Shown: piece after piece, positions 1-8,008 of the stretch
How the letters are laid out: each line of letters begins with the position of its first letter
Position numbering within the stretch: position 1 is the stretch's first letter
Source of the DNA: Variovorax gracilis
GTDB taxonomy: Bacteria; Pseudomonadota; Gammaproteobacteria; Burkholderiales; Burkholderiaceae_C
DNA length: 64,000 nucleotides
NCBI RefSeq assembly: GCF_030317115.1
Contig: NZ_JASZYF010000030.1
Location: 1-64,000 of the forward strand
Reading direction: 5' to 3'
Made by a program: the position numbers and the translations under genes
The notes under the pieces: model-generated
Told to the model about the DNA's origin: nothing
Database searches by the model: none
Seen by the model: only the letters and a program-made list of their open reading frames with translations

Positions 1-2
1 AG

Positions 3-176
3 GGGCCGTTGCTTGCTCGCGCGGGCGGCGCCGTCGCGTTGGCGACCATCAATCCACTGGCGGCCCTGCTGCCGCTCATCGAGACAGGGCCGGGCGAAAA
101 CACGGACTGCGGCGCGGTGCAAAAGGCGGTCGGCGGTGCGGCGGCACAGGCGCGCAAGCCCGAACGCCGCCGCTGA
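3..176 (+). CDS. AsmA-family-like protein, C-terminal end (truncated by window edge)
   Basis: An open frame runs in from the left edge and stops at a TGA ending at 176. The visible 57 residues contain a stretch reading NPLAALLPLIETGPG followed by NTDC. This resembles the conserved tail of AsmA-family proteins, which are large inner-membrane-anchored periplasmic proteins involved in envelope lipid homeostasis; their tails commonly read NPLAALLPFI.PG...DC. The final residues are Ala/Arg-rich and carry no further motif. The start and most of the protein lie outside the window, so the call rests on this tail motif only. Confidence 0.5.
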   Translation, partial: GPLLARAGGAVALATINPLAALLPLIETGPGENTDCGAVQKAVGGAAAQARKPERRR

Positions 177-311
177 AGGCCGCATGAAATCCGGCATCGG
201 ATCCCAAGACTCGCACAGACACGGCATGCCTGCGAACTTTCGCTTGCTCGTGCGGCACGGGACCGATGCCATACTTTGATCCGACGCGATTGCGCGTCTC
301 GCGTGCAGAGC

Positions 312-1033
312 ATGGGTATGGTTGATCATTCGCGTGCCATCCAGAATGACCTTCTGGCCGGATTGCCGAAGCAGGCGCTGAAGCCCTGCCTTTCGAAGCT
401 GGAAGAGGTGGACCTGCCGCTCGGCGCGGTGCTGTACGAGCCGGGTGTCACGCTCTCGCACGTGTACTTCCCCACCAGCGCGATCGTTTCCCTCCCGTAC
501 GTCCTGGAGGACGGTGCCTTCGCAGAAATCGCGGTCGTGGGCAAAGGGCATCGTCGGCGTCGCCCTGTTCATGGGCGGCGACTCGGCGCCCAAGCGCGCT
601 GTCGTCCAAAGCGCCGGCAAGGGCCTGCGACTCGGCGCCAAGGCCATGAAGGACGAGTTCGACCGCGGGGGCCCGTGCTGCACCTCCTGCTGCGCTATGC
701 CCAAGCGCTCATCACACGGATGGCGCAGATGTCCGTGTGCAACCGCCACCATGAGGTCCACCGCAGCTGTGTCGCTGGCTTCTGCTGAGGCTGGACCGTC
801 TGCCGGGGCCCGACCTCGTGATGACCCAGGAGCTGATCGCCAACATCCTCGGCGTGCGCCGGGAAGGCGTTTCCGAAGCCGCCCTGAAGCTGCAGGACGC
901 GGGCCTGACCCGCTACTCGCGCGGGCGCATCAAGGTGCTGGACCGGGCCGCCGTGGAAGCGCGCTCGTGCGAGTGCTATGCCGTCGTGAAGAAGGAATAC
1001 GACCGGCTTCTCCCCACGCCCAGGACCGGGTAA
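312..1033 (+). pseudogene. Crp/Fnr-family transcriptional regulator, frameshifted
   Basis: Pieces of one Crp/Fnr regulator are spread over three frames. The cyclic-nucleotide-binding-like N-terminus starts at ATG 312 (MGMVDHSRA; HVYFPTSAIVSL is the typical effector-domain signature). It shifts near 545 (GVALFMGGD), returns to the first frame near 675 (LLRYAQALITRMAQ), and shifts again near 775 into the helix-turn-helix part, which ends at 1033 (MTQELIANILGVRREGVSEAA, then YAVVKKEYDRLLP). Joined, these make a full-length protein of about 240 residues of the type common in Burkholderiales. Three shifts mean no functional product is expected. Confidence 0.8.
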
Positions 1034-1110
1034 GGACCGGGCCGGGCGGCGCGCTCAAGGGCGCCGGCCGACCTTGGGCCCACGGCAAGCTGCTGCGAAG
1101 GCGCAGCCGT

Positions 1111-1362
1111 TCATGCGATCAGCGCCAGGATCGACGCCGCCAATGCGATGAGCAGGCATGCGCCCACGAGCAGCTTCTGTCGCCGCAACGCCTTGGCCTG
1201 CGCCGCCTCCTGCTGTGCCAAAGGAAGGAAATGCGGGGCGTTGGCGGCGGCCGGTGACGTGTCGGCCCCTTCGCCCTCGCGCCTTGGCAGCTCACGTAGC
1301 GCGCCCTCCGGGGCGCGCGACCATTTCGGTTCGTCTTGCATCTTCATCGAGGGGCAGACCAT
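1111..1362 (-). CDS. Small tail-anchored membrane protein, unknown function
   Basis: An 83-residue frame with a charged N-terminal half (DEPKWSRAPEGALRELPRREGEG) and one C-terminal hydrophobic segment (about residues 62-83, LLVGACLLIALAASILALIA) preceded by basic residues (ALRRQK). That topology suggests a tail-anchored inner-membrane protein with its N-terminus in the cytoplasm. Two starts are possible: ATG at 1362, or ATG at 1344 (MKMQDEP); neither has a strong ribosome site. No family was recognised. It stands alone between a decayed regulator and an empty stretch. Confidence 0.55.
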   Translation of the reverse strand: MVCPSMKMQDEPKWSRAPEGALRELPRREGEGADTSPAAANAPHFLPLAQQEAAQAKALRRQKLLVGACLLIALAASILALIA

Positions 1363-1849
1363 ACACTGCCAGACCGTGCCAGACCGTGCGCTGCTTCACT
1401 AGCTCGCGGCGCCCGATCCTGCGCGAGCGGCCGCTGCGCCGGCGACGAAGCTGCCTTCGACGACTTCACGGTCTGCCCACGGTCCGTGCCGGCACGAGAC
1501 CGATGACCCCTTCGGAAAAAGCAATCCACCGGCACCCTGGTGCCGCGCGCAGTGGCGCGGGATACAGGCGGCCGGCCGTGGCTCGATCTCATGCGAGCCT
1601 GCTGTGCGGCCATCCTGGGGGCGAAGCCGTGCCATCGAGAGTCGGTGGTGCTCGCGCCCTTGTGGCTCGCCGCGCAGTCCCTGAGCGTGCCCTGCGCGTC
1701 CGCCTGCTGTGCCGCAAGGACGGCGCGCCATGAGACGAGACGCGTCGCGACGGCTTTCGCCACTGGTGGAGTGGCGCCGCGACGCGCCTCAACGGCTCAG
1801 CTCATGGGCGCTTGCCACCCCCTCGATGTCCGGCCGCCGGCCCCTCAGG
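1363..1849. other. Intergenic stretch, no gene recognised
   Basis: All frames here give Arg/Ala/Pro-rich translations typical of GC-rich noncoding DNA. No conserved motif, repeat or terminator was seen. Confidence 0.5.
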
Positions 1850-2305
1850 TCATTGCGCCTGGGCAATGACGCGCGCGGCGTCTCCCTGGCCCTCGATATA
1901 GACACGTTGCCCCACGCGCAGGCCCGGCGTCGCAGGCTGCGTCACTTCGACCAGAACGCCGCTGGTCGTGCGAACGAAGATTTCCTGGCCTGCCACTGGC
2001 TGGTCGTACCTCCTTGCCACCTCCGCCCCGCCGATCGTCCCGCCGATGGCGCCCACCACCATGGCCACGTCGCGCCCCGTGCCGCCGCCGATCAGGCTGC
2101 CGAGGCCTACGCCCGCAAGGCCGCCGAGCACGGCCCCGACACCGGTGTGATGGGAGCTGCGGATCTGCGTCGGCGAGATCTGCTCGATCACGCCTTGTCG
2201 CACCGCCATCGAGTCCGACTGCGAGCCCGGCGCCGCACAGGCCGCCAGCAGCAGCGCCAGTGCGAAAGCCGCGAAGCGCGCGAGCATCTGTCTTGTCGTT
2301 GTCAA
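1850..2305 (-). CDS. SlyB/Pcp-like glycine-zipper outer-membrane lipoprotein
   Basis: A lipoprotein signal peptide (MLARFAAFALALLLAAC, lipobox LAAC) is followed by a glycine-zipper segment (GAVLGGLAGVGLGSLIGGG...AIGGTIGGA, about residues 55-95). A small C-terminal domain (GQEIFVRTTSGVLVEV... GLRVGQRVYIEGQGD) matches the SlyB/PcP family. These lipoproteins sit in the outer membrane and are linked to envelope integrity. I place the start at TTG 2305 because AAGGAGATC lies about 8 bases upstream; an ATG six codons later (2287) is the alternative and would begin the signal peptide directly. Length (about 150 residues) fits the family. Single gene, no partner. Confidence 0.85.
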   Translation of the reverse strand: MTTTRQMLARFAAFALALLLAACAAPGSQSDSMAVRQGVIEQISPTQIRSSHHTGVGAVLGGLAGVGLGSLIGGGTGRDVAMVVGAIGGTIGGAEVARRYDQPVAGQEIFVRTTSGVLVEVTQPATPGLRVGQRVYIEGQGDAARVIAQAQ

Positions 2306-2630
2306 GGTCGATCTCCTTCACTCGGGATTGTGAGAACGGGATCATGGCATCGCTCGCGTCCATGACGCGATGCGCCCAAGGTGCAGCGACGATTGCCCTT
2401 TGGGGCATGCGACGCAAGGTCATTGCCGAGATTCGCGCGCTGTCTCGTGGTCCTGTTCGCCGCGCGCGGCACTGAGAGCCATCCGCTGATGGATGGCGCG
2501 TACGTGGCGCTGCGTGGCCGCCCCGATGGACTTTGTGAAGGCGTCGGTCCACGATCGAGATCAGGAAGGCGGAGGGCAGCATGCCGTTTGCCATCGTCGG
2601 TCGGGCGTGCTTTCTCTCGCCGGAAGGTGT
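2306..2630. other. Intergenic stretch between divergent genes
   Basis: It separates the minus-strand lipoprotein from the plus-strand receiver-like gene, so promoters for both must lie here. No clear -35/-10 pair, operator or repeat could be picked out. Confidence 0.4.
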
Positions 2631-2993
2631 ATGACAACCACCGCGTACGTCGTCGTCGCTCGCTCGTCGGATCGTGCATGGATCGCGGAGGCGCTCGCCG
2701 GTGGCGTGGTGGACCGCGTGACGTTCGCCGCGGGTGACGCGGCCCAGATCGCGGCCCTGCCGAGCGGCCCAGGGGATTGTCTGATTCTTTCCGCAGACGA
2801 GGACGACGCCGCGACGTTGCAGCTGGTGCGTGAGCTCAGACGACGCGGCAGTGCCCTTGCCGTGATCGTATTGGGCCCATCCACGGCATTTCGTACAGCG
2901 GTGGAGATTGCCAAGCTGGAGGCAACCGATTTCCTCGAGCGGCCTGTCGGCGCGCGGCAGCTCCGGGCGGCGGTTCGCCGGGCCTGCCCCTAG
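2631..2993 (+). CDS. Degenerate response-regulator receiver domain protein
   Basis: A 120-residue stand-alone protein with the alternating fold pattern of a CheY/FixJ receiver (AYVVVARSSDRAW at strand 1; GDCLILSADEDD at strand 3; LAVIVLGPST at strand 4; DFLERPV at strand 5). The start ATG 2631 is preceded by GGAAGG. The acidic pair after strand 1 is missing, the phosphoacceptor position of strand 3 reads LILS instead of LLLD, and the conserved strand-5 Lys is Arg. The Thr/Ser of strand 4 and the following Pro-Val are kept. It is therefore probably a pseudo-receiver that cannot be phosphorylated in the usual way. There is no output domain and no adjacent kinase. Confidence 0.7.
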   Translation: MTTTAYVVVARSSDRAWIAEALAGGVVDRVTFAAGDAAQIAALPSGPGDCLILSADEDDAATLQLVRELRRRGSALAVIVLGPSTAFRTAVEIAKLEATDFLERPVGARQLRAAVRRACP

Positions 2994-3017
2994 GAGTGGG
3001 AGGGTGGCGACCGGGCC

Positions 3018-3305
3018 TCACCGAAGCTTCAAGAGGTCGAACCCGTGCAACGCCCGGGCGGCCCGTTGGAAGCCGCTCGTGTCGCCCGCTTCTGCGACGC
3101 AAACCATCTCCTGTAGCACGGAGTCGATCCGCTGAGCCTGCTCGACATCACGCCGCAGCAGGGGCCGAATCTCGTTCCACAGGCTCATCATTTCCTCGAG
3201 ATTGCCTTTCCAGCCGCTGCTCCAACCGGGGTACCGGTCCGGTGCAACGCGAGCCGCGACGGCGACGCACGCGGCGAAGTCCTCCAGGATTTCGGTAAAT
3301 CCCAC
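3018..3305 (-). CDS. Conserved-looking hypothetical protein, alpha-helical
   Basis: A 95-residue frame starting at GTG 3305, with AAGGGGC about 6 bases upstream. Composition is that of a real soluble helical protein (FTEILEDFAACVAVAARV; NLEEMMSLWNEIRPLLRRDV; AQRIDSVLQEMVCVAEAG), unlike the Arg/Pro-rich shadows around it. It converges on the receiver-like gene, with 24 bases between their ends. No domain was recognised and no function is proposed. Confidence 0.6.
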   Translation of the reverse strand: MGFTEILEDFAACVAVAARVAPDRYPGWSSGWKGNLEEMMSLWNEIRPLLRRDVEQAQRIDSVLQEMVCVAEAGDTSGFQRAARALHGFDLLKLR

Positions 3306-3783
3306 AAAGCTGCCCCTTGGTGAACTGGCCGATCTGAGCGATCTTTAGTGCGGGCTCCAACGGAGCGGGCCGTCTCGGGCACGCGATCCCGTCAAGTCTG
3401 GCGCCTGATCGGAGGCGTTGCAATTGTCCTTTGGGGCAGAGCCGCTGAGCGAGCGCGTCGCAAACTGCACGACTGCCGACTCTCGGCGCGGTCGCCGCAG
3501 GCCGGACTCTTCTTGGCGGCCACCGGGTGGCACCGCGCGCGAAAGGCATGGGTGGAAAAGTCAGGGGCTCTGCTGGGACGCTCGTCCGGAGCGCCGGCAC
3601 CACAAGCCACGAACTCCCAACGTGGCACCCCCGGCCGGCCTCCGTCACCGTGACCAGGCGATGGGATGGTGATTGCGAGGCTCCCTCGTTCAGCCTTGTC
3701 GCGCAGCCTCATGCGCCTTCTTCCGACAGGATCTCATGCAGTCGGCGCGCACCTTCGATTTGCGGAACGCGGAAGCGACGAGG
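3306..3783. other. Intergenic stretch, no gene recognised
   Basis: Only low-quality Arg/Ser/Pro-rich translations are found in all frames. An in-frame ATG at 3736 could extend the next gene 16 codons upstream. Confidence 0.4.
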
Positions 3784-3978
3784 ATGAAAACCGACGCCCG
3801 GCAAGACACAGTTCAACCCGACCGGCGGGCCCTGCGTTCGCTGGCAATCGTGGTCGTCGTCCTCGTGGTGGGCGCGATGACCTACAACTTCTTTACGCGC
3901 GAAGAAGCGCAGGAGGCGCCTGCCCCACAGCCCAGTACGCAGGCGCCATCCAGCCCTTCGCCCGCGCCGGGCCGGTAA
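3784..3978 (+). CDS. Small single-pass membrane protein with Pro-rich tail
   Basis: A 64-residue frame from ATG 3784 (MKTDARQD). A short charged N-terminus is followed by one membrane segment (about residues 18-36, LRSLAIVVVVLVVGAMTYNF) and a Glu/Pro/Ser-rich tail (EEAQEAPAPQPSTQAPSSPSP). The positive-inside rule (RRALRS before the segment) puts the tail in the periplasm. An upstream in-frame ATG at 3736 would add 16 residues. No family was recognised. Confidence 0.5.
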   Translation: MKTDARQDTVQPDRRALRSLAIVVVVLVVGAMTYNFFTREEAQEAPAPQPSTQAPSSPSPAPGR

Positions 3979-4326
3979 CAGGGCTTGTCCTGTGTCCACG
4001 CATGCCCTTGTCTTCACGCGATCCGATCGCCCGGGCACCGCGCCAGGCGGGACTGCTCTGCTGGATCAGCTGCCGGAATCTCCCTCACGCAGAGAAGTTG
4101 CTGCCCGGCGCCCGACGCATTGCCTCGTGCATAGCCGTATTGAAGGCACAGCGACCCCGTCCGTGTCGCGAACCTGGGCCGTACCGGGCAGCTTGATGAG
4201 GTGCACCGCATCCCCCACCGCGCCAGCGGCTCGCCGGAGTCTTGTCGGGAGGGGCGGGGCGATGATTACCCGGTCTCATTCCATCGATCCCGGGCAATCC
4301 CCCTGCGCTCGGCGCCGGCCTCCAAA
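3979..4326. other. Intergenic stretch upstream of the uracil-DNA glycosylase
   Basis: No gene-like frame or repeat seen. The glycosylase frame is open back to 4201, but its recognisable protein begins at 4327. Confidence 0.4.
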
Positions 4327-4944
4327 ATGACGAAGCCGGAATCTCTCCCGATCCGGCCGCGGCCGATCGAGGTCCTGCGCCAAGCGACGGATGCCTGTCG
4401 CGAGTGCCCCCTGGGCGCCCGTGCGACCCAGTCGGTGATGGGTGAGGGCCCCCTGCACGCGGTGCTGATGGTGGTGGGCGAGCAGCCCGGTGACAAGGAG
4501 GACCTGGCGGGACGCCCCTTCGTCGGACCGGCGGGCAGACTCTTCGATCGCGCCGCGGCGGAGCTCGGCTGGAACCGCGAACGGCTCTACGTCACCAATG
4601 CCGTCAAGCACTTCAAGTTCGAGCTGCGCGGCAAGCGCCGCATGCACAAGACGCCGGCGCAGCGCGAGATCGATGCCTGTCACCACTGGCTCGAAGCGGA
4701 GATCGCGCGGGTGAAACCCGATGCCTTCCTCGCACTCGGCGCGACCGCTGCGCGCGCGCTGCTGCAGCGGCCGGTCGCCGTGATGCGCGAGCGCGGGCAG
4801 TGGCATGAAGACGCCGCCGGGCGACGCGTGCTGGTCACCCTTCATCCCTCTGCGCTGCTGCGCGGTGATCCCGCGCAGCGGGAGGCTGCATGGACGGCTT
4901 GGCTCAAGGATCTGTCTGCCGCGTCGGGCCTGCTGTTGCCGTGA
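4327..4944 (+). CDS. udgX: UdgX-type uracil-DNA glycosylase
   Basis: A 205-residue family-4-like uracil-DNA glycosylase. The N-terminal CRECPLGARAT (Cys 24 and 27) supplies two ligands of the expected 4Fe-4S cluster. Motif A is GEQPGDKEDLAGRPFVGPAG (about residues 51-70) and motif B is LVTLHPSALL (about 170-180). The loop RGKRRMHKTP contains the KRRxH signature that defines UdgX; in characterised UdgX proteins its His (here residue 107) forms a covalent bond with the abasic site after uracil removal, so the enzyme stays on the DNA. I chose ATG 4327 because homology begins there. It is monocistronic here, and its role in DNA repair is known from family members only. Confidence 0.9.
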   Translation: MTKPESLPIRPRPIEVLRQATDACRECPLGARATQSVMGEGPLHAVLMVVGEQPGDKEDLAGRPFVGPAGRLFDRAAAELGWNRERLYVTNAVKHFKFELRGKRRMHKTPAQREIDACHHWLEAEIARVKPDAFLALGATAARALLQRPVAVMRERGQWHEDAAGRRVLVTLHPSALLRGDPAQREAAWTAWLKDLSAASGLLLP

Positions 4945-5892
4945 CGTTCGCTTTTGTCAAAGCCAATGAGCAACCCTGCGACTCGCACCGGTCGAATGGC
5001 GCCATCCTGCCTGCCGGTCGGCGATAGCCACATCCAGCCATCCCCATCCGCGCCCGCCGTTTGTGAGTGTTCGTTCGCAATGAGGCGCAGGAATCGCACG
5101 ACGCCGCCGGACCTCCGTTGTCCACACTCTCCAGTGCTTGGCACGCCATCCTGTGGGACCGCACGCGCCGCTGGCACGTGGATTGCGTAGGCTTTCTCCA
5201 AGCACGCTGCGGACCGTCTGCATGCTTGCATGTGGTGCATCGATTGTCTCCTCCACCCTCTCTTGGTGGATTTGCCCCGGGGTTTCCACCCCGGGGCTTT
5301 TCTTTGGTGCCTCCATTTCCGTGGCCGCGGCATCGGCGCCTGGTGAAATCCAGGTTCGTGGCGGTCGGCAGCGGCCTGTGTTCGCCAGCCCTGTCCCACG
5401 CAGCCGCGCCATGGCGCAGCGCGCGATCGATCAACGCAGCAGACGCACATGCGCACGGAGAACGCATGTCGGAGTCGACATCCCGGACCGTGTGGATTCG
5501 AAGGCGGAATCGAAGGACAGCAGATCGCGCGTGTCCGAGGCGCTCAGGGTGATGGGGATTGGGCCTCTCCAGGGTGCTGGCCCTGCACATACCCCGAATG
5601 CTGGGCGACGTATTCGTCAGCCTTGTGATCGAACGACGACCGGGTCCGCCTCCACCCATGGACGTCGGTCGCTGCGCGCTCGGCCGCGCTGCTGACCGGC
5701 TGCGGGCAGCTGCACGAGACGAGAGCTTCGGTCTCGTCGGCATCGGCCTACGGGTGATCGCGGCGAGGTGGTCTACCTCCGGGCGCCGCGCGCCGAACAA
5801 ATGGCTTCCAAGGAACGCGTCGATGAGACGCGTCGATGAACCAGCGCACCGTTTGGCAGCGAGCGCGCGCCAATCACACCGAAAGGATCGAC
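4945..5892. other. Long intergenic stretch with an orphan terminator
   Basis: No frame on either strand gives a recognisable protein. The one clear element is an intrinsic terminator at 5274-5305. On the minus strand a good ribosome site (GGAGGAGACA) precedes an ATG near 5241 (MHHMQACRRSAACLEKAYAI), but the frame soon degenerates into low-quality sequence, so it may be a gene remnant. Confidence 0.4.
5274..5305 (+). terminator. Intrinsic terminator with no obvious upstream gene
   Basis: Perfect 9-bp stem GCCCCGGGG / CCCCGGGGC with a TTTCCA loop (5274-5297), followed by TTTTCTTT. The T tract gives plus-strand polarity. The nearest upstream plus-strand gene ends 330 bases earlier, so it may end a small RNA or an unrecognised short transcript. 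Confidence 0.6.
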
Positions 5893-6102
5893 ATGACCAA
5901 CCCTTCCCAGGACCGCTGGCCGTTTCCCACAGCGGATTCCCACCAACCCCTTCCCGACGCGGAGAAGCCGAGCGTCATCGACCCGACAGAGGAGGCCCTC
6001 GACTCGGGTGTCGAAGAGTCGTTTCCGGCCAGCGATCCGGTCTCCGTGACAGTGAGCAAGTTCATCCCCGAAGCCGACAAGGCACCCAAGAAGGCTGATT
6101 GA
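5893..6102 (+). CDS. Small conserved acidic protein (ESFPASDP motif)
   Basis: A 69-residue soluble protein whose start ATG 5893 is preceded by GAAAGGATCGAC. Its core DPTEEALDSGVEESFPASDPVSV matches a short motif seen in small proteins of alpha- and betaproteobacteria, often near stress-related genes; no biochemical function is known to me. The tail is Lys-rich (PEADKAPKKAD). It lies 90 bases upstream of the alcohol dehydrogenase in the same direction and could share its transcript. Confidence 0.7.
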   Translation: MTNPSQDRWPFPTADSHQPLPDAEKPSVIDPTEEALDSGVEESFPASDPVSVTVSKFIPEADKAPKKAD

Positions 6103-6192
6103 GCGCGCCCGCGAGCGCCATGACCTGTTCTGTTCTTCCGGCGTCCCCTGCCGCCGCTCGCTCCTGCGGCTCCCCCGAAAAGGAAACTCTCC

Positions 6193-7347
6193 ATGCTCGC
6201 CATGAACTATCGAGGCCCTTACCGCGTTCGCGCGGTCAGCATGCCGGACCCCGTCATCGAACACCCCAATGACGTGATCGTCAAAGTGCTGCGTTCCTGC
6301 ATCTGCGGATCTGACCTCCACCTCTACCACGGCCTGGTTCCCGACACCCGGGTGGGCACCACATTCGGCCATGAGTTTGTCGGACAGGTCATCGACCTGG
6401 GCAGCTCGGTGCAAAATCTCAAGCTCGGAGACCGGGTCATCGTCCCGTTCAACGTGTTTTGCGGCACGTGCTATTTCTGCCAACGCGAGCTGTACGGGAA
6501 TTGCCACAACACAAACCCCCAGGCCACGGCAGTGGGTGGCATCTACGGCTACTCGCACACGGCGGGCGGCTATGCCGGAGGGCAGGCCCAGTACGTCAGG
6601 GTACCCTTCGCCGACGTTGGCCCCACGAAGATTCCGGACGAGCTGCTGCTCGAAGACGCCGTCATGCTGACCGACGCCTTTCCGACCGGCTACCAGGCGG
6701 CCGAGATGGGGGATATCCGCGAAGGCGACACCGTCGTGATCTTCGGCGCGGGTCCGGTCGGCATCTTTGCTGCGAAGTCCGCCTGGCTGATGGGCGCGGG
6801 CCGGGTGATCGTCGTCGACCATGTGGACTATCGCCTCGAATTCGTGCGTCGCTTCGCGCAGTGCGAAACGGTGGACTTCAAATCGGTCGACGACATGGCG
6901 CTTCACATCAAGAGGATGACCGACGGGCTCGGCGCCGACGTCTGCATCGACTGCGTGGGCTGCGAGGCGGCAGGCAACGCACTTCAGCATCTCACCGGCG
7001 TGAAGCTCAAGATGCAGAGCGGCTCGGCAACCGTCTTGCACTGGGCCATCAATTCCGTTCGCAAGGGCGGCAACGTGTCGATCGTCGGCGTGTACGGGCC
7101 CACCTTCAACGCGGTTCCGATCGGGAACGCCGTCAACAAGGGACTGACCTTGCGCATGAACCAGGCCAGCGTGAAGCGGCACCTGCCGAGACTCATCGAG
7201 CACATTCAAGCAGGGCGGATCGAACCGCACCGGGTGATCACGCATGTCATGCCCCTGGAAGAGGTGGCCGACGCCTATCACATCTTTTCCAGCAAGCTCG
7301 ACGGATGCATCAAGACGGTCCTGATACCGCCGGGTGTGACGGCGTGA
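6193..7347 (+). CDS. Zinc-dependent alcohol dehydrogenase (formaldehyde-dehydrogenase-like)
   Basis: A 384-residue medium-chain dehydrogenase. Catalytic-zinc ligands are in CICGSDLHLYHG (about residue 37) and GHEFVG. The four-Cys structural-zinc loop is GTCYFCQRELYGNCH with the preceding Cys (about 93-107). The nucleotide fold has GAGPVG (about 195). The long form with an insert around residue 270 resembles the glutathione-independent formaldehyde/threonine-type branch, so the substrate is likely a small alcohol or aldehyde with NAD(P). ATG 6193 follows AAAAGGAAA; ATG 6202 is an alternative. It is followed after 16 bases by the repeat-containing gene at 7364, probably one operon. A decayed relative lies at 42590-42748. 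Confidence 0.85.
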   Translation: MLAMNYRGPYRVRAVSMPDPVIEHPNDVIVKVLRSCICGSDLHLYHGLVPDTRVGTTFGHEFVGQVIDLGSSVQNLKLGDRVIVPFNVFCGTCYFCQRELYGNCHNTNPQATAVGGIYGYSHTAGGYAGGQAQYVRVPFADVGPTKIPDELLLEDAVMLTDAFPTGYQAAEMGDIREGDTVVIFGAGPVGIFAAKSAWLMGAGRVIVVDHVDYRLEFVRRFAQCETVDFKSVDDMALHIKRMTDGLGADVCIDCVGCEAAGNALQHLTGVKLKMQSGSATVLHWAINSVRKGGNVSIVGVYGPTFNAVPIGNAVNKGLTLRMNQASVKRHLPRLIEHIQAGRIEPHRVITHVMPLEEVADAYHIFSSKLDGCIKTVLIPPGVTA

Positions 7348-7363
7348 ACGAGGCAGCACGATC

Positions 7364-7900
7364 ATGCAAAAACAAAACCAAAACCAAAACCAAAACCAAA
7401 ACCAAAACCAAAACCAAAACCAAGACCGCGAGCAGCATGCACACATCGTCGGCTGGGGTGCCGATCTCGACAGGTCCAACCGGCCCGCCTATCCCATGGA
7501 GCGAACGCCCGCGCGCCTGGACATGCTGCACTGGTCGGAACCGCCCGAGCCTCAGCGAAGGCATGTCGAAGTGCTTCGCTCGAACGAGCGGCCGACCCTG
7601 ACGCCGGTGTTCGGTTCGACCTGCCCGCCGCGCGGCCTGAGCGGCGTGGTGCGCCGCTCGGCCTTCGGCTTCAGCGAGAACGACCTGCGCCACTGGCTGC
7701 TGCTTCTTTTGGCCGATCGCGTCGACGTCGGCGAAGGCTTGATCGAAGACCTCACCCGCGGCCATCTGCCACGCGTCTACAGCGAAATGGGCGGCGCCGC
7801 CGAGCTGAAGCACAACCCCAAGGGCGCCGCAAGGAAGGCCCTCACGCTGGCCGCCGTTGTCGGTGTGGCCTACCTGGCGGTGCGCCGCAGACGCGGCTGA
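7364..7900 (+). CDS. Protein with N-terminal Gln-Asn repeat and C-terminal membrane anchor
   Basis: A 178-residue protein. Residues 4-19 are eight Gln-Asn units encoded by a hexanucleotide repeat. The middle (RPAYPMERTPARLDMLHWSEPPEP; then VVRRSAFGFSENDLRHWLLLLLADRVDVGEG) looks like a folded conserved domain. The C-terminus has one hydrophobic segment (LTLAAVVGVAYLAV) and RRRRG, as in small membrane-anchored proteins. It starts 16 bases after the dehydrogenase stop, so co-transcription is likely. The domain was not recognised. Repeat changes of whole units would alter the N-terminal tail without shifting the frame. A less likely start is a later in-frame codon that excludes the repeat. Confidence 0.65.
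   Translation: MQKQNQNQNQNQNQNQNQNQDREQHAHIVGWGADLDRSNRPAYPMERTPARLDMLHWSEPPEPQRRHVEVLRSNERPTLTPVFGSTCPPRGLSGVVRRSAFGFSENDLRHWLLLLLADRVDVGEGLIEDLTRGHLPRVYSEMGGAAELKHNPKGAARKALTLAAVVGVAYLAVRRRRG
7373..7420 (+). repeat. Hexanucleotide tandem repeat (CAAAAC)8
   Basis: Eight perfect CAAAAC units inside the start of the gene at 7364, coding for eight Gln-Asn pairs. This A-rich tract is strikingly unlike the GC-rich surroundings. The unit length keeps the frame on expansion or contraction. Confidence 0.95.
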
Positions 7901-8008
7901 GTGCCAGTCGTCTGCCTCGGCCGACAGGCGACTGCCTGAGGCTCACACGAGCGCCCTTGCGGTGGGACCCGTGCGGCGCGCCTGCAAAGCCATGGGGTTC
8001 GCATCGAC

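Noticed and set aside
7373..7420. CRISPR-like repeat
   Set aside because: The units are contiguous with no spacers; it is a simple hexanucleotide microsatellite.
5773..7479. 568-residue minus-strand open frame opposite the alcohol dehydrogenase, with a Trp-Phe repeat
   Set aside because: It is the antisense of a well-supported dehydrogenase and of the CAAAAC repeat; long antisense frames are expected in GC-rich DNA.
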